A stretch of 43,887 bases of DNA from Pseudomonas plecoglossicida NBRC 103162 = DSM 15088 (lineage in GTDB: Bacteria; Pseudomonadota; Gammaproteobacteria; Pseudomonadales; Pseudomonadaceae). Below are positions 33,531 through 41,475 of this stretch, in pieces. Each line of letters begins with the position of its first letter. The stretch's first letter is position 1. Location of the stretch: the NCBI RefSeq assembly GCF_000730665.1, contig NZ_BBIV01000049.1:1-43887 (forward strand). The letters run 5' to 3'. The notes under the pieces are model-generated. The model made no database searches. It saw nothing but the letters and a program-made list of their open reading frames with translations, and was not told where the DNA came from. The translations under genes and the position numbers were made by a program.

Positions 33531-34293
33531 TCAGCAAGTGGCTGCCCAGCGCGGCCAGGCCGATGAAGAAGCAGCGCTTGAACAGCGGCGCACTGATGCG
33601 CTGGCGCAGCCACTGGCCGGCCAGCATGCCCAGCAGTGCAGGCGCCAGCATCAGCAGGGAAGCTCCCAGCGCCTGGCCACCCAGGGCATCCTGCCCGGCC
33701 AGGCCGAAAGCCAGCGCCACGGTGGAAACGGTGAATGACAGGCCGAGCGCCTGGATCATCTCGTCTCGGGTCAGGCCCAGGCTCTGCAGGTAAGGCACCG
33801 CCGGCATGACGAACACGCCGGTGGCCGCCGTCACGACACCTGTCACCAGCCCGCAGAGCGGCCCCAGCCACCCTTCCCTTTCCGAGCCCACGCGCAATGC
33901 CGGCGCAACCAGCCCGTACAGGGCGTAGACGACCAATGCCGCGCCCAGTCCATGCACCGCCCACGGGCCGCTGTCGATACCGAGCCAGGCACTGCCGAGC
34001 AGCGTACCGATGAAGATCATCGCCAGCATCGCCCCCAGCCGGCGCAGCAGCGCCAGCAGATGGCCGCCAGCCGCGAGTTGCCAGAGGTTGGTGAGCGTCG
34101 AAGGAACGATGAGCAACGCCGCTGCCTGCGCCGGCGACATAGCCAGGCCGAGCAAGCCCATGGCGATGGTCGGCAGGCCCAGGCCGATCACGCCCTTGAC
34201 CGCACCGGCCAGCAGGAAGGTGGCAATTACCAGCAAAGTCAGTGCCGGGCCGATGTTCTGATAGAAAGCGAGCAAGGTCTCCATGGCCGCCAT
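33520..34293 (-). CDS. TauE/SafE-family membrane exporter
   Basis: A 257-residue membrane protein of the sulphite exporter TauE/SafE family, with repeated halves of about four helices each: GAVKGVIGLGLPTIAMGLLG in the first and GVVTAATGVFVMPAVPYLQS in the second. Family members export small anions such as sulphite or sulphoacetate; the substrate here is unknown. Two starts, 34293 and 34284, are possible, neither with a strong ribosome site. It is divergent from a LysR gene 69 bases away, which may regulate it. Confidence 0.85.
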   Translation of the reverse strand: MAAMETLLAFYQNIGPALTLLVIATFLLAGAVKGVIGLGLPTIAMGLLGLAMSPAQAAALLIVPSTLTNLWQLAAGGHLLALLRRLGAMLAMIFIGTLLGSAWLGIDSGPWAVHGLGAALVVYALYGLVAPALRVGSEREGWLGPLCGLVTGVVTAATGVFVMPAVPYLQSLGLTRDEMIQALGLSFTVSTVALAFGLAGQDALGGQALGASLLMLAPALLGMLAGQWLRQRISAPLFKRCFFIGLAALGSHLLING

Positions 34294-34362
34294 GATGGCG
34301 TGAAGCAGGCTGACTGAAAATCTGCCATATACTCAGTCAGACTCTTGCCAGGACAGAGGCTG

Positions 34363-35247
34363 ATGCATTTCGACCTGATCGACCTCGCGCTTTTCCGACA
34401 CACCGTCGAGTGCGGCAACATTACCGCCGGGGCGCGCCGCAGCCATCTGTCGCTGCCGTCGGCCAGCGCGCGTATCCGGGCCATGGAAGCTTCGCTCGGT
34501 ACGCCACTGCTCGAACGCAACCGCCGGGGCATTCAACCTACGCCGGCCGGCCAGGCACTGCTGCAACATGCGCGACAGATCGGCCAGCAGGTCGAGCGTT
34601 TGCAGTTCGACCTGGCCCAATACGCCAAGGGCCAGCAAGGCCAGGTGCGCCTGCTGTGCAACACGGCGGCGTTGACCGAATACCTGCCGGAACTGCTGGC
34701 GAGCTACCTGGCCGACAACCCCGGGGTCAGTGTCGATGTGCAGGAACTGCCGAGCTTGCGGATCGTGCAGTCGATCACCCAGGGCATGGCTGATCTGGGC
34801 ATCATTTCCACCGCGGCACCCAGCGCGCATCTGCAGACCTTGCCGTTTCGCGATGATCCGCTGGTGCTGGTCACCCCGCTGAACCATCCCCTTGCCCTGG
34901 AGACCGCGCCGAGTTTCATCGACTGCCTTGCCCATGGCCATGTCGGCCTGGGGGCGAACAGTGCCCTGGCGCTTTACCTGGAAGAACAGGCCCTGCGCGA
35001 AGGGCGGCGCATGCAGGTGCGGGTGCGGGCCGAAGGGTTTGATGGGGTGATCCGCATGGTGGCGGGCGGGGCTGGTGTCGGCGTGGTGCCCATGGCATCG
35101 GTGAAACGTTGGCAGGGGGTATTGCCGATGCATTGGGTGGCGCTGCGGGAAGATTGGGCCAATCGGCGCCTGCTGCTGTGTGCACGAGACTTTTCAGGGT
35201 TGCCGGGATACGCAGCAGGGTTGGTGGAGCGGCTGGTACAAGCCTGA
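34363..35247 (+). CDS. LysR-family regulator divergent from the TauE/SafE gene
   Basis: A 294-residue LysR protein. The helix-turn-helix is FRHTVECGNITAGARRSHLS with LPSASARIRAMEASLG, a CysL/YfiE-like form, and the effector domain includes GQVRLLCNTAALTEYLPELL. Start at ATG 34363, nine bases after AGGA; the longer frame begins at 34345. Its divergence from the TauE/SafE gene suggests that it controls that exporter. Confidence 0.87.
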   Translation: MHFDLIDLALFRHTVECGNITAGARRSHLSLPSASARIRAMEASLGTPLLERNRRGIQPTPAGQALLQHARQIGQQVERLQFDLAQYAKGQQGQVRLLCNTAALTEYLPELLASYLADNPGVSVDVQELPSLRIVQSITQGMADLGIISTAAPSAHLQTLPFRDDPLVLVTPLNHPLALETAPSFIDCLAHGHVGLGANSALALYLEEQALREGRRMQVRVRAEGFDGVIRMVAGGAGVGVVPMASVKRWQGVLPMHWVALREDWANRRLLLCARDFSGLPGYAAGLVERLVQA

Positions 35248-35413
35248 GGGCAGATCGATGAACTGCCGACCAGCCTTGCTCGGTCATTGCGCGAGCATCA
35301 CCAACCTGCATGCATAGCGCGACCAGACAGCTGGGCGTCGAGCCCAGGCAACTGCGGCCTGGCCGATGGCCCTATGGTGACGAGTCATTCAAACAGTCAC
35401 CAGGAGTTGTGCC

Positions 35414-35623
35414 ATGTCCGATTTCATCACCGTCCTGCGCGAAACCTGCCCGACGCCGGTCGTGGACGCCACCAAGTGGAAACGCATCGGCGGCGATCCG
35501 CACACCGTCAACCTCAATGCCTACCTGTCGGCTGATGGCAGCAAGATCATGGGTACCTGGATCTGTATCGGGAGCTTTCTAAGTGATCCTCGACGAGGGA
35601 GTAATTGCCGCAGTCATTATTAA
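35414..35623 (+). pseudogene. Truncated cupin (DUF861-type) gene
   Basis: The first 52 codons (MSDFITVLRETCPTPVVDAT to MGTWIC) match the N terminus of a small Pseudomonas cupin of about 115 residues, with a good AGGAG site seven bases before the ATG. At about 35570 the similarity stops abruptly; the frame then reads through unrelated AT-rich sequence to a stop at 35623. The cupin motifs that bind metal would lie in the missing part, so the product should be inactive. The missing 3' part was not found downstream, which points to a replacement rather than a simple insertion. Confidence 0.65.
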
Positions 35624-35939
35624 CCTCATCATCATCACAATGACCGCACAATGCATCATAGCCGCCAGACGCACTGAATATTTTGAGTCATTATTCCCCA
35701 ACAGCCAGTACATCAAGCAAAACAAGGCAACTTACCAACGCGCCGGACTAATTGGCAAAATGATGCGCACCGGCACCATTTCAACAATTCTTGCAATACC
35801 AAGTTTTTTCATAAGAAAAAATTTGGTAGAGCGACAAGAGGTTATAAACTTTCCAAAGCCAATAAAAATACTGCTTGTCACTCTCTGGAGCCTCCATATA
35901 ACACTATTTTCAGCCCTCATAATTTCTCACTTCTTGTAA
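35583..35939 (+). CDS. AT-rich hypothetical membrane protein
   Basis: A 118-residue protein not recognised from any family. It begins at a GTG eight bases after GGAG, both inside the tail of the truncated cupin frame. Hydrophobic segments occur at about 8-28 (VIAAVIINLIIITMTAQCII), 58-75 and 97-117 (ILLVTLWSLHITLFSALIIS), so three membrane passes are likely. Base composition is far lower in GC than the neighbours and codon use is rich in A/T-ending codons, a sign of recent acquisition. The gene fills the space where the rest of the cupin gene should be. Confidence 0.6.
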   Translation: MILDEGVIAAVIINLIIITMTAQCIIAARRTEYFESLFPNSQYIKQNKATYQRAGLIGKMMRTGTISTILAIPSFFIRKNLVERQEVINFPKPIKILLVTLWSLHITLFSALIISHFL

Positions 35940-36011
35940 CCTACCTATGAGTTGCAATGCGGAAATAAGTTTGATACTCCAGCGGAATGAAAAATCGCGG
36001 CTCAGGCGCCC

Positions 36012-36040
36012 TTCCCTCTGGCGCGCAGTTACAGAGGGAA
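36012..36040 (-). terminator. Hairpin downstream of mmsB
   Basis: TTCCCTCTG and CAGAGGGAA pair over nine bases around an eleven-base loop, nested inside weaker outer arms (TCGCGG near 35994 and CCCGCGA near 36051). It lies just after the mmsB stop and probably ends that transcript. Confidence 0.55.
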
Positions 36041-36073
36041 AGCCGCCCGGCCCGCGATGAAGCCCCTCGCTCG

Positions 36074-36961
36074 TCAGTCTTTCTTGCGGTACCCCTCGAC
36101 GATCGCCGAGAAGTCCTTGCCACCTTCACCACGCAGGCTCATGGCCTGGTACAGCTGTTGTGCCACGGCGCCCAGGATCACCGGCTGGTGCGCCTGGCGC
36201 GCGGCCTCGGTGGCCAGCCCCAGGTCCTTGAGCATCAGCTCGGCACCGAACCCTCCGGTGTACCCCCGCGATGCCGGCGCAGTCTCGATGATGCCCGGCC
36301 ACGGGTTGTAGGTGTCGGAACTCCAGCAGCGCCCGGTCGAGCTGTTGATGATCCCGGCCAGCACCTTGGTGTCGATGCCCAGCGCATTGCCCAGGGCCAT
36401 GGCTTCGGACACACCGATCATCGAGATACCCAGCAGCAGGTTGTTGCAGATCTTGGCGATCTGCCCGGTACCAACCTCGCCGCAGTGCACGATGTTGCGG
36501 CCCATCTGTTCCAGCACCGGCTTGAGCGTGGCGAACAGCTCGGCGCTGGCACCGACCATGAAGGTCAAGGTGCCCGCCGCCGCGCCGCCGGTGCCACCGG
36601 ACACCGGCGCATCGCCCATGTCCACACCCTTGGCCGCTGCGGCCTTGGACACGTCGCGAGCGGTCTGCGGGTCGATGGTGCTGCAATCCACGGTGGGTGT
36701 GCCGGGGCGAATGCCCGCGAGCACACCGTCATCGTTGAGGTAGACACCGCGCACGTGGGCCGCTGCCGGCAGCATGGTGATCACCAGATCGGCACTGGCG
36801 ACCGCGTCCTTGGGCGAGGCGCTGACCTGCCCGCCCAGTTCGGCGAGCTCGGCCAGCACGGTCTTGTTCAAGTCGAACAGGTTCAACGGGTGGCCGGCCT
36901 TGATCAGGTTGCGGGCCATGGGCGCGCCCATGTTGCCCAGGCCGATGAATGCGATACGCAT
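36074..36961 (-). CDS. mmsB: 3-hydroxyisobutyrate dehydrogenase
   Basis: MmsB oxidises 3-hydroxyisobutyrate to methylmalonate semialdehyde in valine catabolism. The 295-residue protein has the NAD-binding GLGNMG at residues 7-12, the substrate motif DAPVSGGTGGA at about 117-127, and the catalytic Lys170 in GQIAKICNN. It starts 13 bases after the mmsA stop, so the two form one operon. Confidence 0.96.
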   Translation of the reverse strand: MRIAFIGLGNMGAPMARNLIKAGHPLNLFDLNKTVLAELAELGGQVSASPKDAVASADLVITMLPAAAHVRGVYLNDDGVLAGIRPGTPTVDCSTIDPQTARDVSKAAAAKGVDMGDAPVSGGTGGAAAGTLTFMVGASAELFATLKPVLEQMGRNIVHCGEVGTGQIAKICNNLLLGISMIGVSEAMALGNALGIDTKVLAGIINSSTGRCWSSDTYNPWPGIIETAPASRGYTGGFGAELMLKDLGLATEAARQAHQPVILGAVAQQLYQAMSLRGEGGKDFSAIVEGYRKKD

Positions 36962-36974
36962 GACGAACTACTCC

Positions 36975-38501
36975 TTAGCGCAGGCTGATGGTGGTGTTCA
37001 CACCGTCGTTGACGCTGTCGTCATCGAACCAGCGGGCGGTGACGGTCTTGGTCTGAGTGTAGAACTGCACCACTTGCTTGCCGTAGGGGCCCAGGTCGCC
37101 AAGCTTGGAGCCACGCGAGCCGGTGAAGCTGAAGAACGGCACAGGTACCGGAATCGGGATGTTGATACCGACCTGGCCGATGTCGATTTCGCTCTGGAAC
37201 TTGCGCGCCGCGGCGCCGCTCTGGGTGAACAGGCCGGTACCATTGCCGAACGGGTTGGCGTTGACCAGGGCGATGGCCTCGTCGAGGGTGTCGACTTCCA
37301 GGGTCACCAGCACCGGGCCGAAGATTTCCTGGGTGTAGACCTGCATGTCGGTCTTGACCCCGGAGAACAGGGTCGGGCCGACGAAGTTGCCCTGCTCGTA
37401 GCCTGGCACCGTCACCTCACGGCCATCGAGTTCGAGCTTGGCGCCTTCCTTGATGCCGCTTTCGATCAGGCCCAGCACGCGCTCCTTGGCGCGCTTGGAA
37501 ACCACCGGGCCGACATCGGTGCCCGGCTCGCAGCCGGCATTGACCTTGAGCTTGCTCGCCGCTTCCTTGATATCCGGCAGAAACTCACGCGCCTTGCCTA
37601 CCAGCACCGCCACCGAGGTGGCCATGCAGCGCTGGCCGGCAGCGCCGAAGGCAGCACCGACCAGAGCGTTGACGGTTTGCGTGCGGTTGGCATCGGGCAG
37701 CACCACAGCGTGGTTCTTGGCGCCCATCATCGATTGCACGCGCTTGCCGTGCTGGCTGCCCAGGTTGTACACGTGGGTGCCCACCTCGGTGGAGCCGACG
37801 AACGAAATCGCCTTGATGTCCTTGTGCGTGCAGATCGCATCCACCACCTGCTTGCCGCCGTGCACCACGTTGAGCACACCGGCCGGCACGCCGGCTTCCA
37901 GCGCCAGCTCGACCAGCATCATGGTCGACAGCGGGTCTTGCTCGGACGGTTTGAGGACGAAGGTGTTGCCGCAGACGATGGCCATCGGGAACATCCACAG
38001 CGGGATCATCGCCGGGAAGTTGAACGGGGTGATGCCGGCGCACACGCCGATCGGCTGGCGCAGGGTGTAGGTGTCCACCCCACCGGCGACGTTCTCGGCG
38101 AACTCGCCCATCTGCAGGGTGCCGATGGAGGCGGCGTGCTCGACCACTTCCAGGCCGCGGAAGATATCGCCCTCGGCGTCGGCGAGGGTCTTGCCCTGCT
38201 CGGCGCTGAGGGTCTGGGCGATGCGCTTGGTGTGTTCGCGGATCAGCGCCTGCAGCTTGAGCATGATGCGCATGCGGGCGCCGATCGGGGAGTCGCGCCA
38301 GGTCTTGAACGCGCGCTCGGCAGCGGCCACGGCCGCATCCACTTCTTCGACGGTGGCGAAAGGCACCCGCGCCAGCACTTGCTGGGTGGCCGGGTTGACG
38401 ATGTCGCGCCACTCGGTGGTCTTCGACTCGACCCACTGGCCGTCGATCAGCAGCTTGACCTGCTCGACCTTGGTCTGGTCGGGGGATTGTGGTGCGTTCA
38501 T
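36975..38501 (-). CDS. mmsA: Methylmalonate-semialdehyde dehydrogenase (CoA-acylating)
   Basis: MmsA converts methylmalonate semialdehyde to propionyl-CoA with NAD and CoA, in valine (and thymine) breakdown. The 508-residue protein is an aldehyde dehydrogenase with the oxyanion Asn161 (PFNFP) and the catalytic Cys292 (GQRCMAT). The frame is open further upstream to 38615, but ATG 38501 follows AAGGAG by seven bases and gives the usual start. It is the first gene of mmsA-mmsB and is divergent from a LysR regulator. Confidence 0.97.
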   Translation of the reverse strand: MNAPQSPDQTKVEQVKLLIDGQWVESKTTEWRDIVNPATQQVLARVPFATVEEVDAAVAAAERAFKTWRDSPIGARMRIMLKLQALIREHTKRIAQTLSAEQGKTLADAEGDIFRGLEVVEHAASIGTLQMGEFAENVAGGVDTYTLRQPIGVCAGITPFNFPAMIPLWMFPMAIVCGNTFVLKPSEQDPLSTMMLVELALEAGVPAGVLNVVHGGKQVVDAICTHKDIKAISFVGSTEVGTHVYNLGSQHGKRVQSMMGAKNHAVVLPDANRTQTVNALVGAAFGAAGQRCMATSVAVLVGKAREFLPDIKEAASKLKVNAGCEPGTDVGPVVSKRAKERVLGLIESGIKEGAKLELDGREVTVPGYEQGNFVGPTLFSGVKTDMQVYTQEIFGPVLVTLEVDTLDEAIALVNANPFGNGTGLFTQSGAAARKFQSEIDIGQVGINIPIPVPVPFFSFTGSRGSKLGDLGPYGKQVVQFYTQTKTVTARWFDDDSVNDGVNTTISLR

Positions 38502-38587
38502 CTGCGTACTCCTTGGAATTATTGTCGGGACGCGATCGCCAGTGCCATGCAAACGCAGGTGGCGTCTTGGGGCTTTTTTCGAGTATA

Positions 38588-38601
38588 GATGTGCAAACAT
38601 C
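38588..38601. promoter_or_regulatory. Inverted repeat between mmsA and mmsR
   Basis: GATGT-GCAA-ACATC is a perfect dyad in the 131-base gap, 32 bases before mmsR. Its size and place fit an operator for the divergent LysR protein, though the T-N11-A core is not obvious. Confidence 0.4.
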
Positions 38602-38632
38602 CAACAAGAACGCACAAAAAAACCGGATCAAC

Positions 38633-39583
38633 ATGCAAAAAGACCTGACCTCCCTCAGTGCGCTGAACTGGGACGACCTGAAGTTCTTCCTCGAAGTGGC
38701 GCGTACCCGCAAGGCCAGCAGCGCCGCCAAACGCCTGAGCGTCGACTACACCACAGTGTCTCGGCGCATCAGCTCGCTGGAGGGTGCGCTGGGTACCTTG
38801 CTGTTCGAAAAGTCCCGCACCAATGGCTTCGTGCTGACCGCCGAGGGGCAGCGTCTGTTGGGGTATGCCGAATCGATCGAAAGCACCCTGCACATGGCTT
38901 GCGAGCAGGTGTCAGGATCTGGCGTAGCGCTGTCGGGGCATGTGCGCATGGGCTGTACCGAGGGCTTCGGCAGTTTCTTCGTCACCCCGCAGCTGAGCCA
39001 TTTCGTCGACGCCTACCCGGCAATTTCCGTGGATATCCTGCCGCTGCCGCACTTCATCAGCCTGTCCAAGCGCGAAGCCGACATCGTCATCGCCCTGGAG
39101 CGCCCGGAGCATGGGCCCTATGTGTGCTGCAAGCTGTGCGACTACCGGCTGCGCCTGTATGCGACCCAGGACTACCTCGACAGCCACGCGCCGATTCGCC
39201 AGGTGAGCGACCTGGTGGGCCATCCGTTCATCAGCTATGTGGACGACCTGGCGTTCAGTTCGGAGCTGTTGTACCTGGCCAACCTGATCCCCAATGCCAG
39301 TGCCCACCTGCGCAGCACCAGTGTGATCGCGCAGTACACAGCGGCCTTGCAGGGGCGTGGACTGGCGATCCTGCCGTGTTTCCTGGCGGCGCAGGATCCG
39401 CGGCTGATGACGGTGTTGCCGGAGGAGATCGAGGTGACGCGGCAGTTCTGGATGTACTGCCGGGAGGATTTGCGCAAGTTGAAGCGGATTACCTTGCTGT
39501 GGGATTACATCCGGGGCGTGACCGAGGCGAATGCACCGTTGTTGATGGGCGAAACCCGCGGGATGGTTTTCGCTCAGGAATGA
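38633..39583 (+). CDS. mmsR: LysR-family regulator of the mms genes
   Basis: A 316-residue LysR protein: helix-turn-helix at about 12-70 (FFLEVARTRKASSAAKRLSV; TVSRRISSLEGALG) and a C-terminal effector domain. The chosen ATG at 38633 gives M-Q-K-D-L; the open frame begins earlier. Its divergence from mmsAB implies control of valine catabolism, as for the gene in this position in P. putida. Note that MmsR of P. aeruginosa is an AraC-type protein, so the symbol is by position, not homology. It is the last gene of core-like composition in the window. Confidence 0.75.
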   Translation: MQKDLTSLSALNWDDLKFFLEVARTRKASSAAKRLSVDYTTVSRRISSLEGALGTLLFEKSRTNGFVLTAEGQRLLGYAESIESTLHMACEQVSGSGVALSGHVRMGCTEGFGSFFVTPQLSHFVDAYPAISVDILPLPHFISLSKREADIVIALERPEHGPYVCCKLCDYRLRLYATQDYLDSHAPIRQVSDLVGHPFISYVDDLAFSSELLYLANLIPNASAHLRSTSVIAQYTAALQGRGLAILPCFLAAQDPRLMTVLPEEIEVTRQFWMYCREDLRKLKRITLLWDYIRGVTEANAPLLMGETRGMVFAQE

Positions 39584-39640
39584 TCGACAAGGAGTAAGGG
39601 TACCTCATCCTACCTACCGCATGGGTGCGATGGCAACGAC

Positions 39641-39671
39641 TTGTGACAGTGGTTGTGACAGTGGTTGTGAC
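39641..39671. repeat. Tandem 12-base direct repeats at the island edge
   Basis: TTGTGACAGTGG occurs at 39641-39652 and 39653-39664, followed by a partial third copy TTGTGAC. It lies in the 472-base gene-free stretch after mmsR, near where base composition changes. It may mark the island junction. Confidence 0.7.
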
Positions 39672-39742
39672 TGAGCACCTAACCACAGCACCGGCACGCT
39701 TACTAGTGATCCTACGTAAGGTCATTTTTTAGTAATGTCGTA

Positions 39743-39772
39743 TTGACAGCATACTTTCTTAATGAATATGCT
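39743..39772 (+). promoter_or_regulatory. Strong sigma70 promoter for the retron-like transcript
   Basis: TTGACA (39743-39748) is a perfect -35 box and TATGCT (39767-39772) a good -10 box, 18 bases apart. The expected start is at about 39779, just before a hairpin and the non-coding region. The spacer also forms the arms AGCATA/TATGCT, so a regulator might act here. Confidence 0.6.
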
Positions 39773-39780
39773 TCGACCCG

Positions 39781-39810
39781 CAGGTGTATCCACCTGTTCT
39801 GCTCTTTAAA
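39781..39810 (+). promoter_or_regulatory. boxB/boxA-like leader (possible antitermination site)
   Basis: A hairpin CAGGTG-TATC-CACCTG (39781-39796) is followed at once by TGCTCTTTAAA (39800-39810), which is close to the rrn boxA TGCTCTTTAACA. In rRNA leaders this order recruits Nus factors so that a structured untranslated RNA is fully transcribed. Here it would precede the presumed retron RNA. Confidence 0.4.
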
Positions 39811-39819
39811 GTCACATTT

Positions 39820-39987
39820 TCAAGGAAATCGATGCCTTAACTGGCGACCCTCACAAGGGTCATGACCGGCGCGGCGGTACCCTCTGCTCGCAGGGGAGCG
39901 CGTGGTTCGCTATCTAAATGGCGGGCTGCGACCGTTGTCTGGCGTAAATGTTAAGAGTCCACTTGAGCTAATAGTAATATTCCTTGA
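39820..39987 (+). ncRNA. Candidate retron msr-msd RNA
   Basis: TCAAGGAAAT (39820-39829) can pair with AT(A)TTCCTTGA (39977-39987) over ten base pairs with one bulged A, enclosing about 150 bases. Inside are GACCC-TCACAA-GGGTC (39846-39861), the palindrome GGTCATGACC, and a long hairpin built from GCGC...CCCTCTG-CTCG-CAGGGG...GCGC (about 39869-39900). Size and layout resemble a retron msr-msd with a1/a2 arms. The branching guanosine was not identified, and the limits are inferred from complementarity only. Confidence 0.4.
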
Positions 39988-40055
39988 CTGCTTACTCCGC
40001 TTGGTCTGGCCACAGATGCGAATTTCTCGCTTCTGCATGCTGAGAGGAAAAAGCC

Positions 40056-40241
40056 ATGTTTTACATGAAACCTGATGTACCTGTGACTGTTACAAAAGAG
40101 AGCGTTCCCGAAGTGCCTAGAGATAGTCCTTTGTGGAAAAGAGTTGGCTCAAGTGCAGCTTTCAGAATGACCGTTAAGGCTTTCTGGTTCTGGGTTAGGC
40201 ACGAGTTGTTCTCCTATCTGATGGAGCTCGATTTGTTCTAA
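40056..40241 (+). CDS. 61-residue ORF between the RNA and the RT
   Basis: A small protein with no recognised family. AGAGG lies about eight bases before the ATG, so translation is credible. The N-terminal half is Pro/Val-rich and polar (KPDVPVTVTKESVPEVPRDS); the C-terminal half is strongly aromatic and hydrophobic with spaced basic residues (RMTVKAFWFWVRHELFSYLM), compatible with an amphipathic membrane-active helix. It lies 68 bases after the candidate ncRNA and 49 bases before the RT, the place taken by an effector in some retrons. I infer, weakly, that it is an effector or toxin. Confidence 0.6.
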   Translation: MFYMKPDVPVTVTKESVPEVPRDSPLWKRVGSSAAFRMTVKAFWFWVRHELFSYLMELDLF

Positions 40242-40290
40242 CTGACTCTTAATTTTTGCTTTTCTACCACCGCTTGATTAGGTCTGCGAC

Positions 40291-41472
40291 GTGGCAAAGG
40301 ACAAGCCCTATTACCCTCACGGCCCCATTGGTTCCTTGGCTATCCTCGCCAAGACTTTAGGCGTGCCACCAAAATTACTTTCTGATCTAGCAAAGAAAGC
40401 TTCTAGCTCATACACGCCGTTCGTGATCGAAACAAAAGGCGGTAAACAGCGAGACGTTTACGAGCCCAAGTATGAACTCAAACGCCTTCAGAAAAGAATA
40501 AACTCAAGACTGTTCGAAAAAATCGAATACCCTAACTATTTGCAAGGTGGGGTAAAAGATGAAATCCAGCCGCGAGACTATATAGAAAACAGCAAAATAC
40601 ATGCAGGCTCAAAATTCCTTATAAGTCTGGACATCCGGAACTTTTACGATAACATCCATATAGACAGCGTGCATTCCATATTTAAACATCTTTTAAAATT
40701 CCCAGAAGATGTTAGCACACTCCTTACCAGCCTAGTTACCCGTGAAGGCAGAGTTCCTCAGGGTGCTTGCACCTCTAGCTACATAGCCAATCTGATATTT
40801 CATAATTCTGAATATAGCTATGTAAAGAAATTAAGAGACAACGGGCTTCAGTATTCTCGCCTGCTAGATGATGTAACCATCTCCGCTGATCGCTTGATAC
40901 CACAAGAAGAAGTTACCAAAACCATAAAATATGTCGCCGGACTATTCAGCGAGCATGGGCTTCGCCTTCGTCAAAGCAAGACCAAGGTAGAGCGTGCAGA
41001 TGACTTGAAATCAGCTTATAACGTGACTGGCGTTTGGGTCGGACACGGCATACCAAAAATCCGTCGCGCTGAGCGAGACATGATCAGGCACTCGGTTTAC
41101 ATATGTGAACAAGAGTATGCCAAGAATTGTTTTTCAGATGACTATCATGCCCTCTGGAATAAGGTGTCCGGGCAGGTTGCAAAACTTACACGGCTAAATC
41201 ATGCTCAAGCCCCAAAGCTACGACATAGAATGCGAAATATTCTACCCCTGTATGATAGCAAGGCAACTTCAAGCATTTGGCGAGAAACCGATAAAATGCT
41301 TAAAAGACCGAAAAAATCTCATACAAAGATCGGTGTAATTAATGCTTATCGCCGCTTGATTTACCAGCTTGGGATTTTGGCAAGAACCGATAAAGTTCTA
41401 TCCAGAGCTTTACGCCGGCAGTTGCAATCCAGGTTTTCCGGGGTGCCTTCCAAAGCTTTGATGTGGGAGTAA
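40291..41472 (+). CDS. Retron-type reverse transcriptase
   Basis: A 393-residue reverse transcriptase. Motif A is LISLDIRNFYDNI (Asp114), the PQG motif VPQGACTSSYIANL at 155-168, and motif C SRLLDDVTIS (Asp193-Asp194). Two features special to retron RTs are present: an N-x-x-x-H before motif A (Asn100-Ser-Lys-Ile-His104, usual form NAxxH) and Val-Thr-Gly at 245-247. The YxDD box has Leu in place of Tyr (LLDD), which is unusual. No maturase or endonuclease domain is seen, arguing against a group II intron. GTG start at 40291 with a modest AGG site. The gene is AT-rich and foreign compared with the core. It would copy the upstream RNA into multicopy DNA. Confidence 0.87.
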   Translation: MAKDKPYYPHGPIGSLAILAKTLGVPPKLLSDLAKKASSSYTPFVIETKGGKQRDVYEPKYELKRLQKRINSRLFEKIEYPNYLQGGVKDEIQPRDYIENSKIHAGSKFLISLDIRNFYDNIHIDSVHSIFKHLLKFPEDVSTLLTSLVTREGRVPQGACTSSYIANLIFHNSEYSYVKKLRDNGLQYSRLLDDVTISADRLIPQEEVTKTIKYVAGLFSEHGLRLRQSKTKVERADDLKSAYNVTGVWVGHGIPKIRRAERDMIRHSVYICEQEYAKNCFSDDYHALWNKVSGQVAKLTRLNHAQAPKLRHRMRNILPLYDSKATSSIWRETDKMLKRPKKSHTKIGVINAYRRLIYQLGILARTDKVLSRALRRQLQSRFSGVPSKALMWE

Positions 41473-41475
41473 GAC

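Noticed and set aside
36774..38588. 604-codon frame antisense to mmsB and mmsA
   Set aside because: Shadow of two enzymes with intact catalytic residues.
39489..39725. 78-codon minus-strand frame over the tandem repeats
   Set aside because: Repetitive Val/Thr content comes from the 12-base repeats; it overlaps the certain end of mmsR.
40291..41472. Diversity-generating retroelement or group II intron RT
   Set aside because: No template/variable repeat pair, no Avd-like gene, no maturase or HNH domain; retron motifs NxxxH and VTG are present.
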